Source: an uncultured Parabacteroides sp. (lineage in GTDB: Bacteria; Bacteroidota; Bacteroidia; Bacteroidales; Tannerellaceae). From it: 7,816 bases of DNA. Location: positions 1-7,816 of the forward strand of contig CALBYC010000001.1 of NCBI GenBank assembly GCA_937890135.1, written 5' to 3'. Each line of letters begins with the position of its first letter. Position 1 is the first letter of the stretch. The position numbers and the translations under genes are program-made. The notes beneath the pieces were generated by a model. That model was not told the origin of the DNA, did no database searches, and saw only the letters and a program-made list of their open reading frames with translations. This document shows, one piece after another, positions 1 through 6,654 of this stretch.

Positions 1-21
1 GGCAGTGCGAGGAGCACACGG

Positions 22-52
22 GCCGGGTCAGTTCGCTGACCCGGCTTTTTTT
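22..52 (+). terminator. Strong rho-independent terminator of an off-window transcript
   Basis: A perfect 10-bp GC-rich stem (22-31 pairs with 36-45) closes a TTCG tetraloop and is followed by seven T residues (46-52). There is no matching A-tract on the left, so it works for plus-strand transcription only. It ends whatever is transcribed from beyond the left edge and insulates the downstream operon. No plus-strand frame has a stop codon in bases 1-36, so a protein-coding source would have to end before the window begins. A short GTGC/GCAC hairpin (5-8 with 14-17) just before it would also fit the 3' end of a structured RNA, which I cannot identify. Confidence 0.9.
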
Positions 53-236
53 GTACCATACAGATGAAAATATCGCGATAAAGATTTTCTAATCCAATAT
101 TTTCCTATTTTTGTATGATCCCTTTTGATTCAACGCAAATGCCAGATGCTGATACAACTTTGCCTGTGGATGACCGTCCCAATGGACAATATTTCTTAAA
201 TGAAAAGCTGTGTGGGTTTTGACTTTTTCTTATTCT

Positions 237-271
237 GTTGGCCCTTAAATCATGATTTATAGCTAAATTTG
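237..271 (+). promoter_or_regulatory. Probable Bacteroidetes-type promoter for the DUF5063 operon
   Basis: TAAATTTG at 264-271 fits the Bacteroidetes primary sigma factor -7 consensus TAnnTTTG exactly. GTTG at 237-240 is a one-mismatch candidate for the -33 TTTG box, but the 23-nt spacer is longer than usual. Initiation near position 278 would give a leader of roughly 20 nt before the ATG at 299. The location fits: it is the last intergenic DNA before three closely packed plus-strand genes. The -7 match is seen directly; the -33 assignment is weak. Confidence 0.55.
246..259. promoter_or_regulatory. Perfect 14-bp palindrome in the promoter spacer, possible operator
   Basis: TAAATCATGATTTA is a perfect inverted repeat with no spacer. 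It sits between the candidate -33 and -7 boxes and ends 4 nt before the -7 element. A dimeric regulator bound here would block RNA polymerase, so a repressor site is plausible. AT-rich palindromes of this length can arise by chance about once in a window of this size, so only the position makes it suggestive. No regulator gene lies nearby. Confidence 0.3.
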
Positions 272-298
272 CACACTATAAAGAGAACAAGAAACTCC

Positions 299-850
299 AT
301 GTTAAATATGACAAAAGAAGGCAATCCAGTATATGCTCAAAACACGTTGGAATTTGTGACGGTTGCATTAGAATACTGCTCATTTGTTGAGAATGCAATG
401 AACGTAGGAATGTTTGATTTTGTAGACAAAGCTACAAAAATACTTCCATTATTATATGTAAAGGCTTCTCTTCTTCCTCAAGTTGAATCAGATGAGTTTT
501 TTGAACCAGAATTGCGCATTACAGAAGAAATGTATGATTCCATACGTTCAAACATAGCGGCATTGTTGGCAGACAAAGATATATACTTAGATACGTTCCA
601 TGCAGATATGAAGTATAGCGAAACGCCTATAGCTTCTTCTATTTCTGAAAACATGGCGGATGTGTATCAGGATGTTGGTAATTTCATAGCCTTATTTCGT
701 GAAGGGAATGAATTAGTAATGCGTGAAGCTTTATCTATGTGCTATCATAATTTTTGTGATTATTGGGGTCAACAGGCTCTGAATGCTTTAAAAGCATTGC
801 ATAGCTTGAGGTATGCCGATGAAGAATTAAAGGAGCGCAGTCAAGAATGA
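299..850 (+). CDS. DUF5063 domain-containing protein
   Basis: A soluble, acidic protein of 183 residues with no signal peptide or membrane segment. It is recognised as a DUF5063 family member from its N-terminal block (NTLEFVTVALEYC, residues 15-27) and a C-terminal helical segment around DYWGQQALNALKALHSL (154-170). The family is small, largely restricted to Bacteroidetes, and has no established biochemical function that I know of; the sequence looks all-helical. The reading frame is open back to a TTG at 269, but that codon overlaps the promoter -7 box, so I take the ATG at 299. An ATG at 308 is equally possible because neither has a clear Shine-Dalgarno. It is the first gene of the operon and its stop overlaps the next start (ATGA), which points to translational coupling with the exonuclease and perhaps a joint role in RNA metabolism. 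That role is inference. Confidence 0.85.
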   Translation: MLNMTKEGNPVYAQNTLEFVTVALEYCSFVENAMNVGMFDFVDKATKILPLLYVKASLLPQVESDEFFEPELRITEEMYDSIRSNIAALLADKDIYLDTFHADMKYSETPIASSISENMADVYQDVGNFIALFREGNELVMREALSMCYHNFCDYWGQQALNALKALHSLRYADEELKERSQE

Positions 851-1425
851 TTACTTACGAACATACGATAACTAAAGAGTTAATAGCAGGATTACCCGTG
901 GAGCAATTTCCAGGGAGAATCATTGTGTTGACAACAGAAAAAGAGGCGAACGAAGCAATCGACTATTTGCTGAAATTTCCTCTTGTAGGATTTGATACTG
1001 AAACTCGTCCAAGCTTTAAGAAAGGACAAACCAATAAAGTCTCATTATTGCAAGTATCCACGGATGATACTTGTTTCCTGTTCCGGCTCAATTATATGGG
1101 ATTCCCCTCTTCGGTATGTGAATTCTTTGCAAGCAAGGATGTCATGAAGGTAGGACTTTCATTGCGTGATGACTTTAATGCGTTACGCAAAAGAGCGAAC
1201 ATCCACCCTGAAAATTATATTGATTTGCAGTCTGTCGTAGGTGGATTTGGCATAGAAGATGTCAGCTTGCAGAAAATATATGCGATACTTTTTCAAAAAA
1301 AAATATCAAAGGGACAACGTTTGACGAATTGGGAAGCTGATGTTTTAACGGATTCTCAAAAGAAATATGCCGCATTAGACGCATGGGCATGTTTACAAAT
1401 ATATAAAGAATTGAATAATCAATGA
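847..1425 (+). CDS. DEDDy-type 3'-5' exonuclease (RNase D/WRN-exonuclease-like)
   Basis: A single-domain 192-residue cytoplasmic nuclease expected to remove nucleotides from 3' ends using two metal ions. Motif I is DTE (D50, E52) after hydrophobic PLVGF. Motif II is VGLSLRDDFNAL, with D109 the likely ligand. Motif III is Y174-x3-D178 in KKYAALDAWACLQIY, which places it in the DEDDy subclass with RNase D and the WRN exonuclease domain. No HRDC or helicase domain is present, so substrate (RNA or DNA) cannot be told from sequence. The ATG overlaps the upstream stop by 4 nt, and AAAGGAG lies 11 nt upstream (829-835), inside the DUF5063 gene. A run of nine A residues (1295-1303) precedes motif III, so slippage there would remove the last catalytic residues. 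The next gene, an rRNA methyltransferase, makes an RNA substrate attractive but unproven. Confidence 0.9.
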   Translation: MITYEHTITKELIAGLPVEQFPGRIIVLTTEKEANEAIDYLLKFPLVGFDTETRPSFKKGQTNKVSLLQVSTDDTCFLFRLNYMGFPSSVCEFFASKDVMKVGLSLRDDFNALRKRANIHPENYIDLQSVVGGFGIEDVSLQKIYAILFQKKISKGQRLTNWEADVLTDSQKKYAALDAWACLQIYKELNNQ

Positions 1426-1437
1426 CAATCATACCAA

Positions 1438-2622
1438 ATGAGTTGCTATAAAATATATTTGAAACCAAAGAAAGAAGAATCATTGCTGCGCTTCCATCCG
1501 TGGGTGTTTTCCGGAGCAATACAAACCATGGACCAAAAACTGGAAGAAGGAGCTTTGGTTGAAGTCTATAGTTCAGACAATCGCTTTTTGGCCATAGGCC
1601 ATTACCAGATTGGAAGCATTGCAGTCCGTGTGCTGTCTTTTAAGAGACGCCCGATCGACCATCAGTTTTGGGTTGACAAGATTCATTCTGCCTATCAATT
1701 GCGTTGCGTCTTAGGCCTGGCCAATACTCCGAATAATAATACGTACCGTTTGATCCATGGGGAAGGGGATTTTTTGCCTGGCCTTGTTATTGACATATAT
1801 GCGAACACTGCGGTTATGCAAGCGCATTCGGTAGGCATGCATATGTGCCGGATGGAGATAGCTGCGGCGTTGAAAGAGGTAATGAGGGACGAGTTACAAA
1901 ACATTTATTATAAATCAGAAACCACATTGCCTTATAAAGCTGGGTTGAACAGCGAAAATGGCTACTTGTTGGGGCATGACATCGATGATATAGCCATTGA
2001 GAACGGGCTGAAGTTTCGTGTTGATTGGCAGAAAGGACAAAAGACCGGATTCTTTGTGGACCAACGTGAAAATCGTAAATTGTTGGAACAATATGCTAAA
2101 GGGCGTTCTGTGCTGAATATGTTTTGTTATACGGGGGGATTCTCTTTTTATGCCATGCGAGGAGGAGCGAAGCTGGTTCATTCTGTTGACAGTTCAGCAA
2201 AGGCAATATCTTTAACGAACAAAAATGTCGAGTTGAATTTCCCTGGAGATCCGCGCCATGAAGCTTATGCGGAAGATGCCTTTAAGTATTTGGAGCAGAT
2301 GGGAAGCAACTATGACTTGATCATATTGGACCCGCCTGCATTTGCCAAGCATAAAGATGTTTTAAGGAACGCATTGCAAGGTTACCGCAAGTTGAATGCA
2401 ATCGCCTTTGAAAAGATCAAGCCAGGTGGAATCTTGTTCACTTTTTCTTGCTCGCAGGTAGTAAGTAAAGAAAACTTCCGCCTTGCCGTTTTTAGCGCAG
2501 CTGCACAGTCAAAGCGCAATGTCCGAATTTTGCATCAATTGACACAACCTGCTGACCATCCGGTGAACATTTACCATCCGGAAGGTGAATATTTGAAAGG
2601 ATTGGTTCTTTATGTCGAATGA
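1438..2622 (+). CDS. rlmI: RlmI-like 23S rRNA (cytosine-5) methyltransferase
   Basis: A 394-residue class I SAM-dependent RNA methyltransferase, close to the length of E. coli RlmI, which makes m5C1962 in 23S rRNA. An N-terminal PUA domain (about residues 5-72, with HPWVFSGAI at 20-28) should bind RNA. A middle domain (about 75-190) leads into the Rossmann fold. Visible motifs are GFFVDQRENR (204-213), the SAM-binding segment VLNMFCYTGGFSFYA (225-239), the acidic D251 after it, DPPAF (298-302) and FSCSQ (336-340), where C338 is the likely catalytic cysteine. The start lies 12 nt after the exonuclease stop, so it is probably the last gene of the same transcript, which ends at the hairpin 28 nt downstream. 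Assignment to the RlmI family is firm. The exact target base is inferred, since Bacteroidetes members are usually named only as class I rRNA methyltransferases. Confidence 0.9.
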   Translation: MSCYKIYLKPKKEESLLRFHPWVFSGAIQTMDQKLEEGALVEVYSSDNRFLAIGHYQIGSIAVRVLSFKRRPIDHQFWVDKIHSAYQLRCVLGLANTPNNNTYRLIHGEGDFLPGLVIDIYANTAVMQAHSVGMHMCRMEIAAALKEVMRDELQNIYYKSETTLPYKAGLNSENGYLLGHDIDDIAIENGLKFRVDWQKGQKTGFFVDQRENRKLLEQYAKGRSVLNMFCYTGGFSFYAMRGGAKLVHSVDSSAKAISLTNKNVELNFPGDPRHEAYAEDAFKYLEQMGSNYDLIILDPPAFAKHKDVLRNALQGYRKLNAIAFEKIKPGGILFTFSCSQVVSKENFRLAVFSAAAQSKRNVRILHQLTQPADHPVNIYHPEGEYLKGLVLYVE

Positions 2623-2650
2623 ATTGAATTATTTTGATGCCGCGATAAAT

Positions 2651-2694
2651 AAAAAAGAATGCGATGAGAGATTCATTTCGTCGCATTCTTTTTT
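2651..2694. terminator. Bidirectional terminator between convergent operons
   Basis: A perfect 14-bp inverted repeat (2651-2664 with 2681-2694) has an A6 tract on the left and a T6 tract on the right, so the hairpin has a U-tract in either direction. It ends the plus-strand methyltransferase operon, whose last stop is 28 nt away, and the minus-strand menE operon. The repeat overlaps two bases of the menE stop codon (2693-2695). A 16-nt loop separates the arms, with a minor inner TGA/TCA pairing. Confidence 0.92.
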
Positions 2695-3796
2695 AATTTT
2701 CATTAGCGTCATTCCCTTTTGATATGCTTTCTGCCAGCTTGCGGCATTCGGGCCTGCAAATTTTCCCATTCCCCGTCATGGGAATGCAAGAAACCGGGTA
2801 AATAAGTTTTGGCAGCTGGTATTTCGGCAAGACCTGCTCTAGTTTTTTCTTTAAGCCAAGGGTATCCTCTTCTTCCCTTTTTTCAACCAACAAAACTATT
2901 TTTTCTCCGAATTTAGGGTCAGGTATGGCTGTGATAGCAAATTTCTCCCCGACTAAAGGACGAATGGCAGACTCGACCGATTCAATTTGGATTTTTATCC
3001 CTCCCGTATTAATGATGTTATCTTTTCTTCCTATTACTGTAAATGTTTTATCTTCATGAATTTGTACCACATCGTTGGTATGCAATCTCTCGTCGCAGAC
3101 ATCAGGAGCATCAATGATCAACGTCTGCTCGTCAGATATGGAAAGCGTCACGTTTTGAAAAGGAATATAGCTCTTTGAGGGAGAAGGCCCGTTTATGGGG
3201 CGTAGTGCGATATGGGATAACGTTTCCGTCATGCCATAAGATGAATAAATGGGATTTGGAAACGATTTGAGTTGATTTTCTATTTCTTCATCAATAGCTC
3301 CTCCACCGATAATCAGCTTTTTTATGTGCTTTAACTCCTCTTTCTCTTGAGGATTCTGAAGAGAATTGAATACTTGCAGAGGCACTAATGCGGCAAAATC
3401 TATCCCCTCCTGAAGTGAAGCCATAGGGTGGCCTGATGGTTCGGACAAGAGTAATTCCATGCTACAAACAAGAGCTCTTACCACAACCATCTTTCCTGCT
3501 ATGTATCGGAGAGGCATGCATAGTAGCGCACGGTTTCCTCGTTGGAGATGGAGGAAGGAGCAAGTATTGAGTGCGCTATTCATCATCTGCTTTTTCTTAA
3601 TTACCAGCTTTTTGGGCATTCCCGTCGAGCCGGAGGTCTGAACCGTCAAAAAGGGATATGGGGTGAACCATTCTTCTAGAAAACGGAAAAGGTCATTTTC
3701 TATCCCTGAAGATGCGGGCAATCCTTTTCTGACATATTCCCGAGTATACCAGATGCCATGATATAAAAGGGCGCATGATAACCATTCTTCCATCAT
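2693..3796 (-). CDS. menE: MenE: o-succinylbenzoate-CoA ligase (short AMP-binding form)
   Basis: An adenylate-forming enzyme of 367 residues, matching the short MenE of Bacteroidetes rather than the roughly 450-500 residue long form. It would activate o-succinylbenzoate with ATP and join it to CoA in menaquinone synthesis, which feeds the anaerobic fumarate-reducing chain of these bacteria. ATP-loop TSGSTGMPK is at 54-62, the aromatic-TE motif YGMTE at 187-191, D242 in the ribose-binding region, the hinge stretch GRKDNIINTGG at 256-266 and the C-terminal catalytic lysine K345 in GNGKI. The start lies 9 nt after the sulfatase-maturase stop; ATG codons at 3796 and 3793 are both usable. No other men gene is in the window, although menE often sits with menD/B/C in Bacteroides. 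Another small acyl-CoA ligase is the main alternative. Confidence 0.85.
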   Translation of the reverse strand: MMEEWLSCALLYHGIWYTREYVRKGLPASSGIENDLFRFLEEWFTPYPFLTVQTSGSTGMPKKLVIKKKQMMNSALNTCSFLHLQRGNRALLCMPLRYIAGKMVVVRALVCSMELLLSEPSGHPMASLQEGIDFAALVPLQVFNSLQNPQEKEELKHIKKLIIGGGAIDEEIENQLKSFPNPIYSSYGMTETLSHIALRPINGPSPSKSYIPFQNVTLSISDEQTLIIDAPDVCDERLHTNDVVQIHEDKTFTVIGRKDNIINTGGIKIQIESVESAIRPLVGEKFAITAIPDPKFGEKIVLLVEKREEEDTLGLKKKLEQVLPKYQLPKLIYPVSCIPMTGNGKICRPECRKLAESISKGNDANEN

Positions 3797-3805
3797 ATTT
3801 TGTAT

Positions 3806-5047
3806 TTAATGAAGGCTGACTTTTCCGTTCACATGGACGATATGCTGCATGATGTTGGCTGGCGGACGTTGTTCCATTAATTCTTTTTTCATAAAATCCA
3901 TAAATGGTGCAACGTGCTCGAAATAATGGTGATATCCTTTGCATAAATAGTTCAATCCGGGCTCCCCGTTTCCCGTTTTCAGGAATCTGTTTTTAGGGCA
4001 TTCTCCATGGCAAGCAAAGAGAAATTCGCACTCTTTGCATTGTGCCGGTAATTTGTCATACTTGTCAGTACCAAATCGTAATTGCTCTTGGCTGTACATC
4101 ATTTCGATTAATGTCTTCTCATGGATGTTTCCCCTTTTGAATTCCGGGAATACATAATGGTCGCAAGCATAAACATCTCCATTAAACTCCATCACTCCGG
4201 CATGGCCACAAGTCTTAGCAAGGGAGCATATGCCCGGTTGAACGCCCATCCAATTCGCCAATGTAGCATCAAACAATTGGATGAAGAAATTCCCAACGTC
4301 ATTTTGTACCCATTCATCGAACAATTCACAAAGAAAAATTCCCCATTTGACGGAATCTACTGAAAATGGTGCCAATTCAACCTCATCGCTGTCTTGCCCG
4401 GGGGAGCCTAATAATGTACCGTCTTTATGTTGCCCAATTCGTTCGACAATGGGGGAAAATTGGATATAATGGCAGTCTATATCCTTGAAAAATTGGTAGA
4501 ACTCATGTGGATAATCCACGTTATAATCGTTGACGACCGCCATTCCATTATATTCAACGCCGTGTTTTTTTAACAGATTGATTCCTTTCATCACTTTGTA
4601 GAACGATGGCAAGCCTTGGCGATTCCGTCGGTATTCGTCATGAAATTCTTGCGGACCATCTATGGAAATTCCGACAAGGAAATTATTATCTTTGAAAAAT
4701 TTGCACCAATCGTCTGTTAATAGAGTACCATTTGTTTGTATGCAATTGGCAATTCTTTTTCCCTGCGCATACCGTTGTTGTAGTTCCAATGCTCTTTTAT
4801 AGAAACTAATGGGGCGCATCAATGCTTCACCTCCGTGCCAAGTAAATAATACATCTTGCATGGTTTGGCATTCGATGTATTCTTTTATGAATTTTTCTAG
4901 TAGTTCTTCTGTTAATATATGATTCTTTGCAGAAGGGTATAACTTACTTTTTTCGGCATAATAACAATAGTCGCAAGCTAAATTACAAACCGGTCCTGCT
5001 GGTTTAAGCATGACGTAAACAGGCCTTGCAAATGGTGATATGTTCAT
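3806..5047 (-). CDS. chuR: Anaerobic sulfatase-maturating enzyme (radical SAM/SPASM)
   Basis: It converts an active-site cysteine or serine of type I sulfatases into C-alpha-formylglycine in the cytoplasm under anaerobic conditions. With the start chosen here it is 413 residues, about the length of the B. thetaiotaomicron enzyme (BT_0238, ChuR), whose sequence it resembles throughout as far as I recall. The radical SAM cluster motif CNLACDYC gives C21, C25 and C28. The SPASM region holds eight cysteines (C274, C280, C295, C337, C340, C346, C350, C369) for two auxiliary 4Fe-4S clusters, and D296 follows C295 where the family has its catalytic aspartate. An in-frame ATG at 5086 would add 13 residues and overlap the amidase by 38 nt; the ATG at 5047, one base after the amidase stop, matches the family N-terminus. 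No sulfatase gene is visible here, so it presumably serves sulfatases encoded elsewhere. Confidence 0.95.
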   Translation of the reverse strand: MNISPFARPVYVMLKPAGPVCNLACDYCYYAEKSKLYPSAKNHILTEELLEKFIKEYIECQTMQDVLFTWHGGEALMRPISFYKRALELQQRYAQGKRIANCIQTNGTLLTDDWCKFFKDNNFLVGISIDGPQEFHDEYRRNRQGLPSFYKVMKGINLLKKHGVEYNGMAVVNDYNVDYPHEFYQFFKDIDCHYIQFSPIVERIGQHKDGTLLGSPGQDSDEVELAPFSVDSVKWGIFLCELFDEWVQNDVGNFFIQLFDATLANWMGVQPGICSLAKTCGHAGVMEFNGDVYACDHYVFPEFKRGNIHEKTLIEMMYSQEQLRFGTDKYDKLPAQCKECEFLFACHGECPKNRFLKTGNGEPGLNYLCKGYHHYFEHVAPFMDFMKKELMEQRPPANIMQHIVHVNGKVSLH

Positions 5048-5048
5048 C

Positions 5049-6053
5049 TTATTTGGAGTTTTTATAATCCTCGACAAATGCTTCACTAATCCAGTTAGCC
5101 AAAGCTTGTCGGTTGTTGCTGATGGTAATACGTTGTTGGTCGTATTTGTTTTGTATGTTGCCGATTTCGATAAAAACAGAAACCGGGTCAGTATTGCGGA
5201 GCACGTACAAATCCCGAGAACTGACAGTACCTTTAAATCCTCTTCCGGGTTGGTGATGATTATACTTTTTCTGGAACGTTGATTTCATCGTTGAAGCCAA
5301 TTTCCGGCTTTGGCGACTGCCTGTATGGTAGAAAAAAACATCTGTTTGCTTGCTTTTGCTTCGGCTATCGACATGGATGAACAAAGCACGTTTGTACTTA
5401 ATTTGTTCCCTGCGAGCTAAAGAGTTTATTCTGTCGCAACGTTGCTTAAGCCGGCTCACCTGATTCAGAGGAATGTGGTTGCCCATGCATGTTTCTCTTT
5501 TACTGTTACTGAGGTAAAGCTGGTCGCGGATGCCATCCTTTGCATCTTGGATGATGATGTGCACTTTTGCTCCGCGCATCAATAGGTTACGTGCTATTCT
5601 CAGCGTGACATCGTAAGCATATTCGTCTTCATGCAATTCATGTTTGCCTACCCTCCCGATAGCTCCAGGGTCTGGACCTCCATGTCCACTGACCAAATAA
5701 AAACATGCTCCTTGCAATTCGTTTGAAACTATTTGGTATGAAGCATAATTTGGCCCGAACAGGGGCTCATGTCTTTTTTTAGTTTTATTTTTTGCTTCCG
5801 GTGCTGCGGTTTTTTTCTGCAAAGGAGGCAATGTATACTTTACACCTAATTTCAAAGAGTTATTTTTCCCAAATTTGCCTTTGTTCAATCTAATAAACTC
5901 TTTCCGATAATTGGCTCCATTACGGCCGAATCGTTTCAAAAACAGTTCTATGCCTTCACCATTCTTTGGGGTTGCCTTCTCTTGTGCCTCTAAGGAATGA
6001 CAAGTAAAGCAACTGATAATCATGATTAATAGAAGTATACGGGTCATTTGCAT
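5049..6053 (-). CDS. Exported N-acetylmuramoyl-L-alanine amidase (Amidase_3) with LysM-like N-terminus
   Basis: A 334-residue zinc amidase expected to cleave the bond between MurNAc and L-alanine in peptidoglycan outside the inner membrane. The N-terminus is a short signal (basic R5, hydrophobic 6-14). IISC at 12-15 resembles a lipobox, while LEA-Q at 21-24 is an alternative signal peptidase I site, so lipoprotein versus soluble periplasmic protein is open. Residues 32-77 resemble a LysM-type wall-binding repeat ending in VKYTLPP. A lysine-rich linker (80-95) follows, then the catalytic domain (about 116-329): GHGGPDPGA with H124, E144 in the helix, H227 in FIHVDS, and E296 in VFIEIGN as the second glutamate. 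These are the family's zinc and catalytic positions. The start overlaps the exonuclease by 10 nt; an ATG at 6047 would instead give a 4-nt ATGA overlap and may be the real start. Confidence 0.88.
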   Translation of the reverse strand: MQMTRILLLIMIISCFTCHSLEAQEKATPKNGEGIELFLKRFGRNGANYRKEFIRLNKGKFGKNNSLKLGVKYTLPPLQKKTAAPEAKNKTKKRHEPLFGPNYASYQIVSNELQGACFYLVSGHGGPDPGAIGRVGKHELHEDEYAYDVTLRIARNLLMRGAKVHIIIQDAKDGIRDQLYLSNSKRETCMGNHIPLNQVSRLKQRCDRINSLARREQIKYKRALFIHVDSRSKSKQTDVFFYHTGSRQSRKLASTMKSTFQKKYNHHQPGRGFKGTVSSRDLYVLRNTDPVSVFIEIGNIQNKYDQQRITISNNRQALANWISEAFVEDYKNSK

Positions 6054-6622
6054 GGGGTGGATGTTTGTAGCCTATGGTATATTTCTTTTGTAAGATAGAT
6101 ATCATACATGGCATCATGTAACTTATCTTTGTCTGATTCAATTCCTAGATAGCGGGCGACCGTCTCTTGTTTGAAATCCGGCATCCCATTCCTTTGTTCC
6201 AATAATGCTTGTGTCGCCAATATCATGACATCAATAGAATTAACCCAGAACCATGAATAGAAATAGTTGTCTCCGTTTTGTACGAAGAAGGCTTTTAAGA
6301 AATAATTGTCAAATGAAGCATTATTATATCCTGCAAGGAAAAACTTGTCAGTGCGGTCATATCTATTGACATATTTTGAAAGCATAGTTACAAATTGCTC
6401 ATAAACCTCGTGCATAGGGGGATATTTACTAATTTGATCCTTTGTAACGTGGCAAATTCTCAGTGCTTCTTCGTCAATATCGCATTGTGGATTGGGGCGG
6501 ACATGGAAATTAAAGGACTCCATGCTTTTCCCGTCAATGACAATTTCTCCGCTTAATTGGTGAATACCGTGCCGCCAATAGCGGATTCCGGTTGTTTCAA
6601 GGTCGAAAAATAATATCTTCAT
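6044..6622 (-). CDS. DEDDh-type 3'-5' exonuclease (DnaQ/exonuclease X-like)
   Basis: A 192-residue stand-alone exonuclease domain, expected to degrade nucleic acid from 3' ends in the cytoplasm with two metal ions. Motif I is FFDLETTG at residues 5-12 (D7, E9). Motif II is in NNASFDNYFL (D105). Motif III is H169-x4-D174 in HDAMYD, which defines the DEDDh group with DnaQ, RNase T and exonuclease X. The frame stays open to an ATG at 6664, but that would add a hydrophobic, non-conserved 14-residue extension lying in the leader hairpin, so MKILFF at 6622 is taken. It is the first gene of the minus-strand operon and overlaps the amidase. No polymerase or other domain is attached, so repair, proofreading in trans or RNA turnover are all possible. 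Confidence 0.88.
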   Translation of the reverse strand: MKILFFDLETTGIRYWRHGIHQLSGEIVIDGKSMESFNFHVRPNPQCDIDEEALRICHVTKDQISKYPPMHEVYEQFVTMLSKYVNRYDRTDKFFLAGYNNASFDNYFLKAFFVQNGDNYFYSWFWVNSIDVMILATQALLEQRNGMPDFKQETVARYLGIESDKDKLHDAMYDIYLTKEIYHRLQTSTPCK

Positions 6623-6654
6623 TCTATGTTTAGCTTTTAACAGAAAACAAATCA

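Noticed and set aside
71..80. 10-bp palindrome TATCGCGATA upstream of the first operon
   Set aside because: Too short to be notable in 7.8 kb and about 190 bases away from the -7 box; no repeat copy was seen.
269..298. TTG-initiated extension of the DUF5063 gene
   Set aside because: The TTG is part of the promoter -7 element TAAATTTG and would lie upstream of the expected transcription start; ATG codons at 299 and 308 are better.
1262..2181. Minus-strand open frames inside the exonuclease and methyltransferase genes
   Set aside because: They overlap well-supported genes on the other strand, show no recognisable family and lack initiation signals.
2987..5282. Plus-strand open frames opposite menE, the maturase and the amidase
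   Set aside because: They are antisense shadows of genes with intact catalytic motifs; composition and lack of homology argue against coding.
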